From Streptococcus rubneri (GTDB lineage: Bacteria > Bacillota > Bacilli > Lactobacillales > Streptococcaceae): a stretch of 64,000 nt of DNA. A model generated the notes under the pieces. The model saw only the letters and a list, made by a program, of their open reading frames with translations, searched no databases and was not told the origin of the DNA. The stretch spans positions 930,001 through 994,000 of the forward strand of contig NZ_SRRP01000001.1 of the NCBI RefSeq assembly GCF_004785935.1. The letters are read 5' to 3'. Position 1 is the first letter of the stretch; the number at the start of each line of letters is the position of its first letter. The translations under genes were made by a program, and so were the position numbers. Positions 1 to 9,060 of this stretch are shown one piece after another.

Positions 1-45
1 TTAGCAAGTGAATTTCGTCAGGCTTTAACCATCCTTGATTGCTAA
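1..45 (+). CDS. C-terminal end of an unidentified upstream gene (partial)
   Basis: This is the only frame open from the left edge; it encodes LASEFRQALTILDC and stops at a TAA. The other two forward frames stop within ten bases. A terminator hairpin follows at once, which is consistent with a real gene end. The fragment is too short to name. Confidence 0.4.
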   Translation, partial: LASEFRQALTILDC

Positions 46-50
46 AAAGA

Positions 51-90
51 AAAAGATTTCGACCCCATAGGGAATCGAAATCTTTTTTCG
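51..90. terminator. bidirectional terminator between the edge gene and the aquaporin
   Basis: AAAAAGATTTCGA pairs with TCGAAATCTTTTT across a short loop, with A and T runs on the outer sides. It can serve the edge gene on the plus strand and the convergent aquaporin gene on the minus strand. Confidence 0.75.
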
Positions 91-100
91 TTAAAATTGC

Positions 101-769
101 TTATGCTTCTGTTTCAAGGAGATTCTTTGCAACAAGGGCTGCAAAGACACCACCAACGATTGGAGCAAGGATAAAGATCCAAATTTGTTGAAGGGCTGCA
201 CCACCTACAAAGAGAGCAGGAGCCAAGCTACGAGCTGGGTTAACAGAAAGACCTGTAATGTTCAAACCAACAAGAATGATCAAGGTCAAGCTCAAACCGA
301 TCACAAGACCAGCGATCTTCCCGTTTCCTTTTGAAGCTGATGTCACTGTCATGATAACCAAGATAAAGATAAAGGAAGCAATCACTTCAAACAAGAAACC
401 GCCAAATGGAGTCACTCCTTTAGCCAAGGCATTTTCACCAAGACTAGCGGTTGACATACCGGAATTGGACAAAAGGAAGAAGACAGAAGCAGTTGCAAGG
501 AAAGCTCCTACTACTTGCGCTACAATGTAGTTGACCAAGTCTTTTGAAGACAAGCGTTTGTTGACAAACATAGCAATGGAAACAGCAGGATTCAAGTGAG
601 CACCAGAAACAGTCCCGATAGAGTATGCAGCTGCAACAATTGACAAACCGAATGCCAAGGCAATTCCTAAATGCCCAAGTCCTTCAGTTCCATTTCCAAA
701 AACAACAGCGCCAGTCCCGATAAAGACAAGCATAAATGTGCCGATTACTTCAGCAAAAAACTTTTTCAT
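101..769 (-). CDS. MIP-family aquaporin (AqpZ-like water channel)
   Basis: A six-helix membrane channel of 222 residues. The two half-helix signatures are visible as HLNPAVS near residue 65 and VNPARS near residue 177. The serine after NPAR resembles water-selective AqpZ, whereas glycerol facilitators usually have NPARD, so water transport is inferred. A reading frame extends 20 codons upstream, but the start MKKFFAEV is preferred: it has a GGAAAC ribosome site, and the promoter lies inside the upstream extension. It is transcribed alone and convergent with the edge gene. Confidence 0.9.
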   Translation of the reverse strand: MKKFFAEVIGTFMLVFIGTGAVVFGNGTEGLGHLGIALAFGLSIVAAAYSIGTVSGAHLNPAVSIAMFVNKRLSSKDLVNYIVAQVVGAFLATASVFFLLSNSGMSTASLGENALAKGVTPFGGFLFEVIASFIFILVIMTVTSASKGNGKIAGLVIGLSLTLIILVGLNITGLSVNPARSLAPALFVGGAALQQIWIFILAPIVGGVFAALVAKNLLETEA

Positions 770-800
770 AATCAAGTTTCCTTTCTTAAAACTGTTGTCT

Positions 801-829
801 AGTTTATCAAAAATCAACTCTTGCCTCAA
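801..829 (-). promoter_or_regulatory. aquaporin promoter
   Basis: On the minus strand, TTGAGG (824-829), a 17-nt spacer and an extended -10 TGATAAACT (TAAACT at 801-806). It lies about 35 nt upstream of the chosen start and argues against the longer frame. Confidence 0.65.
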
Positions 830-858
830 GAAATATGCCTAGTCATTTTCTGTCAGAT

Positions 859-886
859 AAAAAAGCCATCCGAAGATGACTTTTTA
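859..886 (-). terminator. terminator of the cation ATPase gene
   Basis: On the minus strand AAAAGTCATC, loop TTCG, then GATGGCTTTTTT. It lies just past the stop codon of the ATPase gene. Confidence 0.8.
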
Positions 887-889
887 TGC

Positions 890-3574
890 TTAAATCGCGT
901 TTTTATCTTTACCAAGCGCACGTTGAACAGCTTTGACAATCTCAACAAGGACCACAATCATAATTGCACCTACAGCAACCACCAACCATTGCGTCAAACT
1001 CAAATTTGAAACATGGAATAGCTTGTTAAATCCAGGTACCATAATGGTCGCCATTAAAAGAATAAAGGCAACTGGAATAGACCAGTTAAAGGTCTTGTTC
1101 TTGAAAAGTCCCACTTTAAAGATCGATTGGTAAACTGATTTCACGTTAAAAGCATGGAGTAATTGGATCAAACCGAGAGTCGCAAAGGCCATAGTCAGAG
1201 CATCTGCATGAATTTCAGCATGACCTCGGTGCTCTGGGAAGAGAATCGCCCATCCGTAAACGCCAAGTACCAAGATAGTTTGGAAGATTCCTTGATAAAG
1301 GATAGCTCCAAAGACCCCACCGTCAAAGAAGTTGGACTTGCGTCCACGAGGTTTGTGGGTCATGACACCTGGTTCAGCTGGTTCAACGCCAAGAGCGATA
1401 GCTGGGAGAGTGTCCGTTACCAAGTTAATCCATAATAGATGCACTGGTTGAAGAACGTCCCAACCAAAGAGGGTTGCAAAGAAGATGGTAAAGACCTCAG
1501 CCATATTGGCAGACAAGAGGTATTGGATGGATTTTTGGATATTGGAGAAGACCTTACGTCCTTCTTCTACCGCTACGATAATAGTGGCGAAGTTATCATC
1601 GGCAAGGACCATGTCAGAGGCACCCTTAGAAACCTCCGTACCAGTAATCCCCATACCGATACCGATATCAGCTGTCTTAAGTGATGGCGCATCATTAACC
1701 CCGTCACCAGTCATGGCAACGACCTTTCCTTCTTTTTGCCAGGCTTTCACGATCCGAACCTTGTGTTCTGGTGATACACGAGCGTAAACAGAGTACTGCT
1801 TGAAGACTTTTTGGAATTCTTCATCAGAAAGTTCGTTCAACTCAGCTCCAGTGAAGACATGGTCTTCGGTATCATTTGGATCAATGATTCCAAGACGTTT
1901 AGCAATAGCTTCTGCTGTATCTTGGTGGTCACCCGTGATCATGATTGGACGGATACCTGCTTCTTTAGCGATACGAACAGCTTCAGCTGCTTCTGGACGC
2001 TCAGGGTCAATCATGCCGACCAAACCTGAGAAGATGAGGTCAGACTCAACGATTTCAGATTCCAAGGTTGGAATTTCGTTGCTTGTCTTATAAGCCATCA
2101 TCAAGACACGAAGGGCTTGTTTGGCCAAGTCTTTGTTGGTAGCAAGGATAGCTTGTTTGTCTTCTTCTGTGATAGGGCGAACTTCTCCATTGACTTCAAT
2201 ACGCGTCACACGTTTGAGCAATTGGTCAGGTGCCCCCTTGACAGCGATAAAGTAAGAACCGTCAGCTTCCTTATGAATGGTAGACATGAGCTTACGGTCT
2301 GAGTCAAATGGCAATTCAGCCACACGAGGCTCATCCTTCAAGACTTCACGAACGTCAAAGTTGTGGTCCAAGCCAAACTGTACAAGAGCTGTCTCCGTTG
2401 GATCACCAATCAGCTTGCCAGATGGGTCCACTTTAGTGTCATTGGCAAAGTTCATGATACGAAGGGTATTGTTGCTAGCAACAATATCAGCTGCAGAGCT
2501 TTGCAATTGACCGTTTGTATATACTTTTTCAACCGTCATTTGGTTCATGGTCAAAGTACCTGTTTTATCAGATGCGATGATTTCTGTTGAACCAAGAGTT
2601 TCAACCGCTGGTAGTTTACGAACGATTGAATTGCGTTTAGCAAGGGTTGTCGTTCCCAAAGAGAGAACGATGGTTACAATGGCAGGGAGACCTTCTGGAA
2701 TCGCAGCAACCGCAAGAGCAACCGCAACCATCAAGCCTTCCAACGGATGTTCCCCACGAACGAAGACACCAACCAAGAAAGTAATAACGGCAATCACAAC
2801 AATCAAGTAAGTCAAGGCCTTAGATAATTGTTCCAAGCTTTGCTTCAACGGCGTTTCTGTTTCGTCTGCGTTGGCTAACATATCCGCAATCTTACCAACT
2901 TCTGTGTACATACCAGTGTTGGTTACGACACCAATACCACGACCGTATGTTACGTTTGAGTTTTGGTAACCCATGTTAACACGATCCCCGATACCAGCGT
3001 CTGCTTCAACAAGTCCTGTCACATCTTTTTCAACTGGCACAGACTCCCCTGTAAGAGCTGCTTCTTCTATTTTTAGAGAAGCTGCTTCAAACAAGCGCAT
3101 ATCTGCAGGCACGACATCTCCCGCTTCAAGCAAGACGATGTCACCAGGTACCAATTCTTTTGAGTCAATCTCAATCACATGACCATCACGACGAACACGA
3201 GCCATCGGGCTAGACATATTTTTTAGAGCTTCAATGGCTGCTTCTGCTTGCCCTTCTTGGTAAACCCCAAAGGCAGCATTCAAGACAACAACGGCCAAGA
3301 TGATCATGGCATCCGTTAGACCGTCCATTCCTTCTGTAATCACAGAAAGTGCCGCTGCCGCAAGCAAGATGATAATCATCAAATCCTTAAATTGATCAAG
3401 GAATTTAGCTAGTAGGCTACGTTTCTCTCCCTCTTCCAACTCATTACGACCATAAGTCGCTAAGCGTTCTTGGGCTTGAGCAGTTGACAAACCCTCGATA
3501 GATGAGTCCAAATTCTTTAGGACTTCTTCTGAGGTCTGTGTGTAAAACAAGTCTTTATTTTGTTCTTTTGACAA
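890..3574 (-). CDS. P-type cation-transporting ATPase (P2A type; Mn/Ca efflux)
   Basis: An 894-residue P2-type ATPase with the N-terminal cation-ATPase domain, the TGES actuator loop (about residue 175), the phosphorylation motif DKTGTLT (about 338), the hinge GDGVNDAP, and six C-terminal helices. Family members pump Ca2+ or Mn2+ out of the cytoplasm; Lactococcus YoaB and pneumococcal MgtA/CaxP are close functional models. The start is TTG, preceded by AAGGAGGAGAC. The upstream manganese riboswitch strongly suggests Mn2+ is a physiological signal and probably a substrate. It is monocistronic, with a terminator after the stop. Confidence 0.92.
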   Translation of the reverse strand: MSKEQNKDLFYTQTSEEVLKNLDSSIEGLSTAQAQERLATYGRNELEEGEKRSLLAKFLDQFKDLMIIILLAAAALSVITEGMDGLTDAMIILAVVVLNAAFGVYQEGQAEAAIEALKNMSSPMARVRRDGHVIEIDSKELVPGDIVLLEAGDVVPADMRLFEAASLKIEEAALTGESVPVEKDVTGLVEADAGIGDRVNMGYQNSNVTYGRGIGVVTNTGMYTEVGKIADMLANADETETPLKQSLEQLSKALTYLIVVIAVITFLVGVFVRGEHPLEGLMVAVALAVAAIPEGLPAIVTIVLSLGTTTLAKRNSIVRKLPAVETLGSTEIIASDKTGTLTMNQMTVEKVYTNGQLQSSAADIVASNNTLRIMNFANDTKVDPSGKLIGDPTETALVQFGLDHNFDVREVLKDEPRVAELPFDSDRKLMSTIHKEADGSYFIAVKGAPDQLLKRVTRIEVNGEVRPITEEDKQAILATNKDLAKQALRVLMMAYKTSNEIPTLESEIVESDLIFSGLVGMIDPERPEAAEAVRIAKEAGIRPIMITGDHQDTAEAIAKRLGIIDPNDTEDHVFTGAELNELSDEEFQKVFKQYSVYARVSPEHKVRIVKAWQKEGKVVAMTGDGVNDAPSLKTADIGIGMGITGTEVSKGASDMVLADDNFATIIVAVEEGRKVFSNIQKSIQYLLSANMAEVFTIFFATLFGWDVLQPVHLLWINLVTDTLPAIALGVEPAEPGVMTHKPRGRKSNFFDGGVFGAILYQGIFQTILVLGVYGWAILFPEHRGHAEIHADALTMAFATLGLIQLLHAFNVKSVYQSIFKVGLFKNKTFNWSIPVAFILLMATIMVPGFNKLFHVSNLSLTQWLVVAVGAIMIVVLVEIVKAVQRALGKDKNAI

Positions 3575-3603
3575 AATAGTCTCCTCCTTTTTGGCCTCTT
3601 TTT

Positions 3604-3641
3604 ACAAAAAAAGAGACCTGTTTTTTAAAAAAACAAGTCTC
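3604..3641 (-). terminator. riboswitch expression platform (intrinsic terminator)
   Basis: On the minus strand GAGACTTGTTTTTT pairs with AAAAAACAGGTCTC and is followed by seven T. The 5' arm is also the 3' strand of aptamer helix P1, so ligand binding and termination exclude one another: an ON switch. Confidence 0.85.
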
Positions 3642-3713
3642 GCTGTTTAATATAGTGCCGGAAATAATTCGGAATGACGACACTATCGCGGTTTCCCGCC
3701 AGCTACTCCCTTG
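3634..3713 (-). ncRNA. yybP-ykoY manganese riboswitch aptamer
   Basis: The minus strand carries the family signatures: CAAGGGAGTAGC at the 5' end, TCGTCATTCCG and CCGGCAC in the middle, and CAGCGAGACTTG at the 3' end, with CAAG/CTTG closing P1. This family senses Mn2+ and commonly precedes P-type ATPases or Mn exporters. Binding should hold the GAGACTTG strand in P1 and prevent the downstream terminator from forming. Confidence 0.9.
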
Positions 3714-3722
3714 AGTGGTTTC

Positions 3723-3750
3723 ATTATACCACAACTCGTAAAAAAATCAA
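3723..3750 (-). promoter_or_regulatory. promoter of the riboswitch-ATPase transcript
   Basis: TTGATT (3745-3750), 16-nt spacer, extended -10 TGGTATAAT (TATAAT at 3723-3728) on the minus strand. The predicted start point is a few nucleotides before the aptamer. Confidence 0.75.
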
Positions 3751-3767
3751 GAAAAACTATAGATAAA

Positions 3768-4151
3768 TTAGTCTTCCCAAGTCAATTCTAAACGGTAGGT
3801 CGCAAACTGTTGACTTCCATCCACTGTTAATAATTGATAAGACAAGCTGAGAGATTGCTCTTCAAGGAGGTAGTCGACTGTATTAATAACAAACTGCTGC
3901 ATCCCCATAGGAGTCGGAATGAGGGCTTGACTTTTCTCTGAAGCCATAAATTTCATAATGGATTTTGGAGAAGAGAAGCGGGTCATGGTCAATTCTCGGT
4001 CATGAAACTTTAAAGCCACTTTTTCTCCCTCTTCATTGACATAGAGGAGATATTGAAATCCCCCTTTTTCTTTCCAATCTCCCTCATAGAACTGATCTAC
4101 AACTTCGATTTGATCACCGAAACGGATTTGATTTCGTATTCTAATTTTCAA
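3768..4151 (-). CDS. DUF1934 family protein (YwiB-like)
   Basis: About 127 residues, predicted soluble beta-rich protein resembling the DUF1934/YwiB family (lipocalin-like fold, function unknown). The best start is TTG at 4149-4151, preceded by AAAGGAAC at a good distance; a longer ATG-started frame has no ribosome site and runs over the divergent promoter. The protein opens LKIRIRNQIRFGDQI and ends YRLELTWED. It lies divergent from the HD-domain gene, between that gene and the riboswitch promoter. Confidence 0.75.
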   Translation of the reverse strand: MKIRIRNQIRFGDQIEVVDQFYEGDWKEKGGFQYLLYVNEEGEKVALKFHDRELTMTRFSSPKSIMKFMASEKSQALIPTPMGMQQFVINTVDYLLEEQSLSLSYQLLTVDGSQQFATYRLELTWED

Positions 4152-4247
4152 AAGATAAGTTCCTTTCCTTCTTTCTTTTATTTTACCAAAAACTTCCTTC
4201 TTTTTCCCTTCACAACCATCTCTCAATACCAATTTAAGGCGATTTCT

Positions 4248-4255
4248 GCTATAAT
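4248..4255 (+). promoter_or_regulatory. extended -10 promoter abutting the HD-protein start codon
   Basis: TGCTATAAT gives an extended -10 (TATAAT at 4250-4255). Only six bases (AGGGAC) separate it from the ATG at 4262, so transcription should begin at or next to the start codon. No good -35 is visible, as is common for extended -10 promoters. Confidence 0.75.
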
Positions 4256-4261
4256 AGGGAC

Positions 4262-5572
4262 ATGAATGAAAAAGTATTTCGCGATCCCGTTCACAACTAT
4301 ATTCACGTAGATCATCCCGTAATATATCAATTAATCAATACAAAAGAATTTCAACGACTACGTCGCATCAAACAATTGGGGACCTCAGGGTTTACCTTTC
4401 ATGGGGGCGAGCATAGTCGTTTTTCACACTGTCTTGGAGCCTATGAGATTGCTCGTCGCATTCTGTCTATCTTTGATGAGAAATATGCTGATCTTTGGGA
4501 TTCGAAAGACTCTCTCTTAACCATGGTGGCCGCCCTCTTACATGATATCGGACACGGAGCCTACTCTCATACCTTTGAAGGGTTATTTGATACGGACCAC
4601 GAAGAAATGACCCAGGCCATCATCACCTGTCCAGAGACAGAAATCTATCAGATATTAGTGCAAGTTGCTCCCGACTTCCCTCAAAAGGTAGCTAGTGTTA
4701 TCGACCATACTTATCCTAATAAACAGGTAGTACAGTTAATTTCTAGCCAGATTGATGTTGATCGGATGGACTATCTTCTTCGAGATGCCTACTTTACTGG
4801 AGCTTCTTATGGAAATTTTGATTTAACTCGCATTCTCCGTGTTATCCGCCCCATACCAAATGGAATTGCTTTCCAGAGAAATGGCATGCACGCGGTTGAA
4901 GATTATGTCGTCTCCCGCTACCAAATGTATATGCAGGTCTACTTCCATCCTGCTACTCGAGCCATGGAAGTCCTCTTGCAAAATCTACTTAAACGAGCAC
5001 GCCTTCTTTATTCGAAACAAAAGGAATTTTTCCAAGCGACCTCTCCAAAACTACTTCCTTTTTTTGAGCATGAGGTTACTTTATCCGATTACCTTGCTCT
5101 CGATGATGGGGTTATGAATACCTATTTCCAATCCTGGATGGAAAGTTCTGACACTATTCTTTCGGACCTGGCTCAACGCTTTATCAATCGTAAGGTGTTC
5201 AAGTCTATCCTCTTCCAAGATAAGGACGAAAATAAACTACCAATCCTTAGTCAGCTCATTCAAGAGGTTGGCTTTGATCCAAACTATTACACAGCCATCC
5301 ATCGGAACTTTGATCTCCCTTACGATATTTATCGACCAGATTCAGAAAAACCAAGGACTCAGATTGAGATTATCCAAAAGGATGGGAAGCTAGCTGAACT
5401 TTCCCTACTGTCTCCTATTGTGGCTTCACTTGCAGGCAGTCGTCAAGGAGACAACCGCTTCTATTTCCCTAAAGAAATGTTGTTGGAAAACAGTTTATTT
5501 GCACCACAATTACAGCGATTCCAGTCTTATATTGTTAATGATAGCTTTACAGGAGAGATGCATGACTATTAA
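4262..5572 (+). CDS. HD-domain phosphohydrolase (YwfO/dGTPase-like)
   Basis: A 436-residue HD-superfamily protein. Metal-binding motifs are seen as HSRFSHCLGAYE (about residue 51) and LLHDIGHGAYSH (about 94), with a later QIDVDRMDYLLRDA segment. Relatives include B. subtilis YwfO and an Enterococcus dNTP triphosphohydrolase, so nucleotide hydrolysis is likely but the substrate is uncertain. The start MNEKVFRDPVHNYIH matches the normal N-terminus of the family, so the leaderless promoter arrangement is not caused by a wrong start. The next gene overlaps its end by 11 nt, suggesting one transcript through murN. Confidence 0.88.
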   Translation: MNEKVFRDPVHNYIHVDHPVIYQLINTKEFQRLRRIKQLGTSGFTFHGGEHSRFSHCLGAYEIARRILSIFDEKYADLWDSKDSLLTMVAALLHDIGHGAYSHTFEGLFDTDHEEMTQAIITCPETEIYQILVQVAPDFPQKVASVIDHTYPNKQVVQLISSQIDVDRMDYLLRDAYFTGASYGNFDLTRILRVIRPIPNGIAFQRNGMHAVEDYVVSRYQMYMQVYFHPATRAMEVLLQNLLKRARLLYSKQKEFFQATSPKLLPFFEHEVTLSDYLALDDGVMNTYFQSWMESSDTILSDLAQRFINRKVFKSILFQDKDENKLPILSQLIQEVGFDPNYYTAIHRNFDLPYDIYRPDSEKPRTQIEIIQKDGKLAELSLLSPIVASLAGSRQGDNRFYFPKEMLLENSLFAPQLQRFQSYIVNDSFTGEMHDY

Positions 5573-6371
5573 GCTCGTTGCCCTCGATATTGATGGAACT
5601 CTCTTGACCTCTGATGGTCGGGTGACACCTGAAGTTTTCGAGGCCATTCAAGAAGCCAAAGCACAAGGTGTTCATGTCGTTTTAGCGACTGGTCGTCCTC
5701 GTTCTGGCGTTCTTCATTTATTAAAGGAACTACAGTTGGATCAACCAGGTGACTTGGTGATTACATTCAATGGTGGACTGATTCAAGATGTGCATACAGG
5801 GGAGACCCTCTATGAAGAACAATTATCTTATGAGGACTACTTGGACATTGAATATCTTTCTCGAAAATTACTAGTTCCCATGCATGCGATTACTAAAACT
5901 GGGATCTATACAGCCAACCGCAACATTGGAAAGTACACTATCCATGAAGCTAAATTGGTTCAGTCGGATCTCTTTTATCGCACTCCTGAAGAGATGGAAC
6001 AGCATACCATTCTCAAATGCATGTATGTGGATGAGCCAGAGAGATTAGAAGAACTTCTCCCTGCCATCCCAGCAGACTTTTACGAACGCTTTACGATAGT
6101 ACGTTCAGCTCCTTTTTATCTGGAGTTACTTCCTAAGACTGTTAATAAAGGCTTTGCCCTCTTACAATTAGCTTCTAAATTGAACTTAAGTCCAGATCAA
6201 GTCATGGCAGTTGGCGATCAAGAAAACGACCAGGCTATGTTGGAAGTTGCCGGTCTTCCAGTTGCAATGGAAAACGCCAGCCCTGAATTAAAACATTTTG
6301 CAAAAAAGATTACACGATCCAACGATGACTCGGGCGTAGCCTACGCCCTTAGAAAGTGGGTACTCCGTTAA
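5562..6371 (+). CDS. Cof-type HAD-superfamily phosphatase
   Basis: A 269-residue Cof/YkrA-like HAD hydrolase (class IIB). Motif I is ALDIDGTLL at residues 6-14, motif II lies in VLATGRP, and motif IV in AVGDQENDQAM. Such enzymes dephosphorylate small sugar or nucleotide phosphates; the substrate is unknown. The start ATG at 5562 has AGGAGAG upstream and overlaps the HD gene by 11 nt. Its stop TAATG overlaps the next ATG by one base. A longer upstream frame exists but has no ribosome site. Confidence 0.88.
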   Translation: MTIKLVALDIDGTLLTSDGRVTPEVFEAIQEAKAQGVHVVLATGRPRSGVLHLLKELQLDQPGDLVITFNGGLIQDVHTGETLYEEQLSYEDYLDIEYLSRKLLVPMHAITKTGIYTANRNIGKYTIHEAKLVQSDLFYRTPEEMEQHTILKCMYVDEPERLEELLPAIPADFYERFTIVRSAPFYLELLPKTVNKGFALLQLASKLNLSPDQVMAVGDQENDQAMLEVAGLPVAMENASPELKHFAKKITRSNDDSGVAYALRKWVLR

Positions 6372-7585
6372 TGTATAGTTATAAAATCGGTATCTCTTCC
6401 GAAGAACATGATGAATTTGTGAAAAAGAGCTCTCAAACCAATCTGCTTCAAAGCTCTGATTGGGCAAAGATCAAAGATAACTGGGGGAATGAACGTCTAG
6501 GTGTCTACAAGGATCAAGAGCTCGTTGCTGTCGCAAGTATTTTAATTCAACCCCTTCCACTTGGTTTTACCATGCTCTATATTCCACGTGGACCGATTAT
6601 GGACTACCAAAACAAGGACCTAGTAGCCTATATGCTCCAATCCATAAAAACTTTCGCCAAGAGTAAGCGTGCTGTCTTCGCTAAGTTTGATCCCTCTCTT
6701 TTCCTAAGAAAAGGATTAATCGGCCAAGAAGTAGAAGATCAAGAAGTCAGTGTAGCGATTATTCAATTCTTAGAAAAATTCGGAGTTGAATGGGTTGGGC
6801 GGACCAAAGATATGGGGGAAACGATTCAACCACGCTTCCAAGCGAATATCTATAAAGAATATTTCACAGAAGAGCAACTGTCTAAATCCACCAAACAGGC
6901 CATTCGTACTGCTCGAAACAAAGGGGTCGAAGTCGTCTTTGGTGGCCCAGAACTCTTGGATGAATTTGCTGCTTTGATGAAGAAAACAGAAGCTCGCAAG
7001 GGCATCCACCTTCGTGGCAAAGACTATTACGAAAAACTCCTCACAACCTATGCTGGGCAATCATACATCACTCTATCAAGAATTAATCTATCCCAGCGCC
7101 TCACTTCACTAGAAAACCAACTAGAAAAGAATCTACTTGAAGTAAGTCGCTTTAATGAGAAAACAAAACCAGGTAAAATTGACAACAACCGCCAAGAAAA
7201 AGAACGCTTGGAGGAAGAAATTCAATTTCTCAAGCAGGCATTGGATGCAGGCAAAGAAACCGTATCTCTATCTGGAACCTTAACCCTCGAATATGGGGGT
7301 ACTTCTGAAAATGTCTATGCAGGAATGGACGAAAATTTTCGTCGTTATCAACCAGCCATTTTGACTTGGTACGAAACAGCCCAGCATGCCTTTGATAGAG
7401 GAGCCGATTGGCAAAATATGGGGGGGATTGAAAACGATTTGGATGGGGGCCTCTACCACTTTAAATCCAAGTTTAATCCAATGATTGAAGAGTTTGTTGG
7501 TGAGTTTAACCTTCCAACCAGTCTTCTTTATCCCCTCGTCAACAAGGCCTATCAATTACGAAAAAAATTAAGAAATAAACAATGA
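6371..7585 (+). CDS. murM: FemABX-family aminoacyltransferase (MurM-like)
   Basis: A 404-residue Fem-family enzyme with two GNAT-like halves split by a charged coiled-coil arm (about residues 240-300). The N-terminus MYSYKIGISSEEHDEFV and its position just before a second Fem gene match pneumococcal murM. MurM transfers L-Ser or L-Ala from charged tRNA to the lysine of lipid II, building the short cross-bridge of branched peptidoglycan on the cytoplasmic side. Translation is coupled to the preceding HAD gene by a TAATG overlap. Which amino acid it adds cannot be read from sequence. Confidence 0.85.
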   Translation: MYSYKIGISSEEHDEFVKKSSQTNLLQSSDWAKIKDNWGNERLGVYKDQELVAVASILIQPLPLGFTMLYIPRGPIMDYQNKDLVAYMLQSIKTFAKSKRAVFAKFDPSLFLRKGLIGQEVEDQEVSVAIIQFLEKFGVEWVGRTKDMGETIQPRFQANIYKEYFTEEQLSKSTKQAIRTARNKGVEVVFGGPELLDEFAALMKKTEARKGIHLRGKDYYEKLLTTYAGQSYITLSRINLSQRLTSLENQLEKNLLEVSRFNEKTKPGKIDNNRQEKERLEEEIQFLKQALDAGKETVSLSGTLTLEYGGTSENVYAGMDENFRRYQPAILTWYETAQHAFDRGADWQNMGGIENDLDGGLYHFKSKFNPMIEEFVGEFNLPTSLLYPLVNKAYQLRKKLRNKQ

Positions 7586-7593
7586 GGTAACCG

Positions 7594-8829
7594 ATGACTT
7601 TCGCTATTCTAACCAAAGAAGAGTTCGCTAGCCATGCTAATAGCGCCTCCTATCGTTCCTTTATGCAGACACTTGAAATGGCCAGCCTTCTTGAGAAAAG
7701 AGGTTTTAAGACCCAGTATGTCGGTTGGAAAACAGGAACTCAAATTACCATCTCTGCCCTCCTGTATTCAATGCCTATGACGGGGGGCCTTCACTTGGAA
7801 GTTAATTGCGGTCCTGTTATTACTGATCGTTCTCATCTTCAGGACTTCTATCAGTCTTTGCAAGATTATGCTAAGAATCAAGGGGCGCTTGAATTAATTA
7901 TCAAGCCCTACGACACTTATCAAACCTTCGATAGTGATGGGAATCCACGTTCAGAGGCTCGTCAAGACTATATTAACGAATTGGCCCATATTGGCTATTC
8001 CTTTGACGGTTTGCAAACGGGATATCCTGGTGGAGAGCCTGATTGGCACTATGTCAAGGACTTGTCAGGGCTCACACCTCAAACCCTTCTATCTTCCTTC
8101 AGTAAAAAAGGAAAACCCCTCGTCAAAAAAGCCAACACTTTCGGCATTCAATTAAAAAAGTTAAACCGAGATGAACTAAGCATCTTTAAGGAAATCACTT
8201 CTGCTACTTCTGATCGAAGAGAATACAGTGATAAAAGTCTAGACTATTATCAAGATCTCTATGATAGCTTTGGTGAGCAAGCTGAATTTATGATTGCAAC
8301 CCTCAATTTTCAAGATTACCTCCGTCATCTTGATCAAGACCAAGAAAAATTACAGTTCAAAATAACAAGATTAGAAAAAGAGCTCCTGGCTCAGCCTCAA
8401 TCTGAAAAGAAACAAAATCAATTACGCGAATTGTCAAGCCAATTTGAAACCTTTGAAACTCGAAAAACTGAGGCTCATGACTTTATCAAACGCTATGGAG
8501 ATCAGGATGTGGTCCTTGCTGGAAGTCTTTTCCTCTACTTTCCTCAGGAAACAACCTACCTCTTTAGTGGCTCTTATCCTGAATTTAATAAATTTTATGC
8601 GCCAACCCTTCTACAAGAACATGTCATGAAGGAATCTCTACACCGTGGTATTTACCACTATAATTTCTTGGGCATCACCGGACTCTTTGACGGATCAGAC
8701 GGTGTTCTTCGTTTCAAACAAAACTTCAACGGCTATATCGTCCGTAAGATGGGAACCTTCCGCTATTATCCAAATCCTCTGAAATTTAAAGCCTTGTCCT
8801 TGATTAAACGACTCTTAGGACGCTCATAA
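7594..8829 (+). CDS. murN: FemABX-family aminoacyltransferase (MurN-like)
   Basis: A 411-residue paralogue of the preceding gene, again with a helical arm near residues 245-300. It starts MTFAILTKEEFASHA, as pneumococcal MurN proteins do. MurN adds the second residue, normally alanine, to the MurM-modified lipid II. It begins 8 nt after murM, with GAGGTAACCG as ribosome site. Its stop is followed within 6 nt by repeat copy A, whose first hairpin probably ends this transcript. Confidence 0.85.
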   Translation: MTFAILTKEEFASHANSASYRSFMQTLEMASLLEKRGFKTQYVGWKTGTQITISALLYSMPMTGGLHLEVNCGPVITDRSHLQDFYQSLQDYAKNQGALELIIKPYDTYQTFDSDGNPRSEARQDYINELAHIGYSFDGLQTGYPGGEPDWHYVKDLSGLTPQTLLSSFSKKGKPLVKKANTFGIQLKKLNRDELSIFKEITSATSDRREYSDKSLDYYQDLYDSFGEQAEFMIATLNFQDYLRHLDQDQEKLQFKITRLEKELLAQPQSEKKQNQLRELSSQFETFETRKTEAHDFIKRYGDQDVVLAGSLFLYFPQETTYLFSGSYPEFNKFYAPTLLQEHVMKESLHRGIYHYNFLGITGLFDGSDGVLRFKQNFNGYIVRKMGTFRYYPNPLKFKALSLIKRLLGRS

Positions 8830-8834
8830 CAAAC

Positions 8835-9014
8835 AAAGAGGCTGGGACAAAAGTCCTAGCCTCTCAATTGTCTTTGGATTGTCGAGCAAGACGCAGTGGT
8901 TGAGTGGGCTATATACGCTGATTTCATCCACTTTTACAGCCCTACTCAACTGTGCGGAGGTTGGACAACGAAATCGAATTCTAACGAATTACCGATTTCT
9001 GTCCTACTCTCTTT
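8835..9014 (+). repeat. three-hairpin intergenic repeat, copy A
   Basis: First of five copies. The element has three modules: H1 (AGAGGCTGGGAC... pairing with ...TAGCCTCT), H2 (a ~19-bp stem CGCAGTGGTTGAGT.../...ACTCAACTGTGCG enclosing a smaller hairpin), and H3 (GTGGGAC.GAAATCG.AATTC pairing with its complement). The ends form terminal inverted repeats near AAAGAG..TGGGACA, each with an outward T run. In this copy the inner hairpin has decayed (ATCCAC instead of ATCAGC) and H3 has one mismatch. It fills the convergent gap between murN and tpiA. Confidence 0.9.
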
Positions 9015-9060
9015 TAAGACAGAAAAAAGACGAGAAGTCTCTCGCCTTTTTTGTTCTGCA

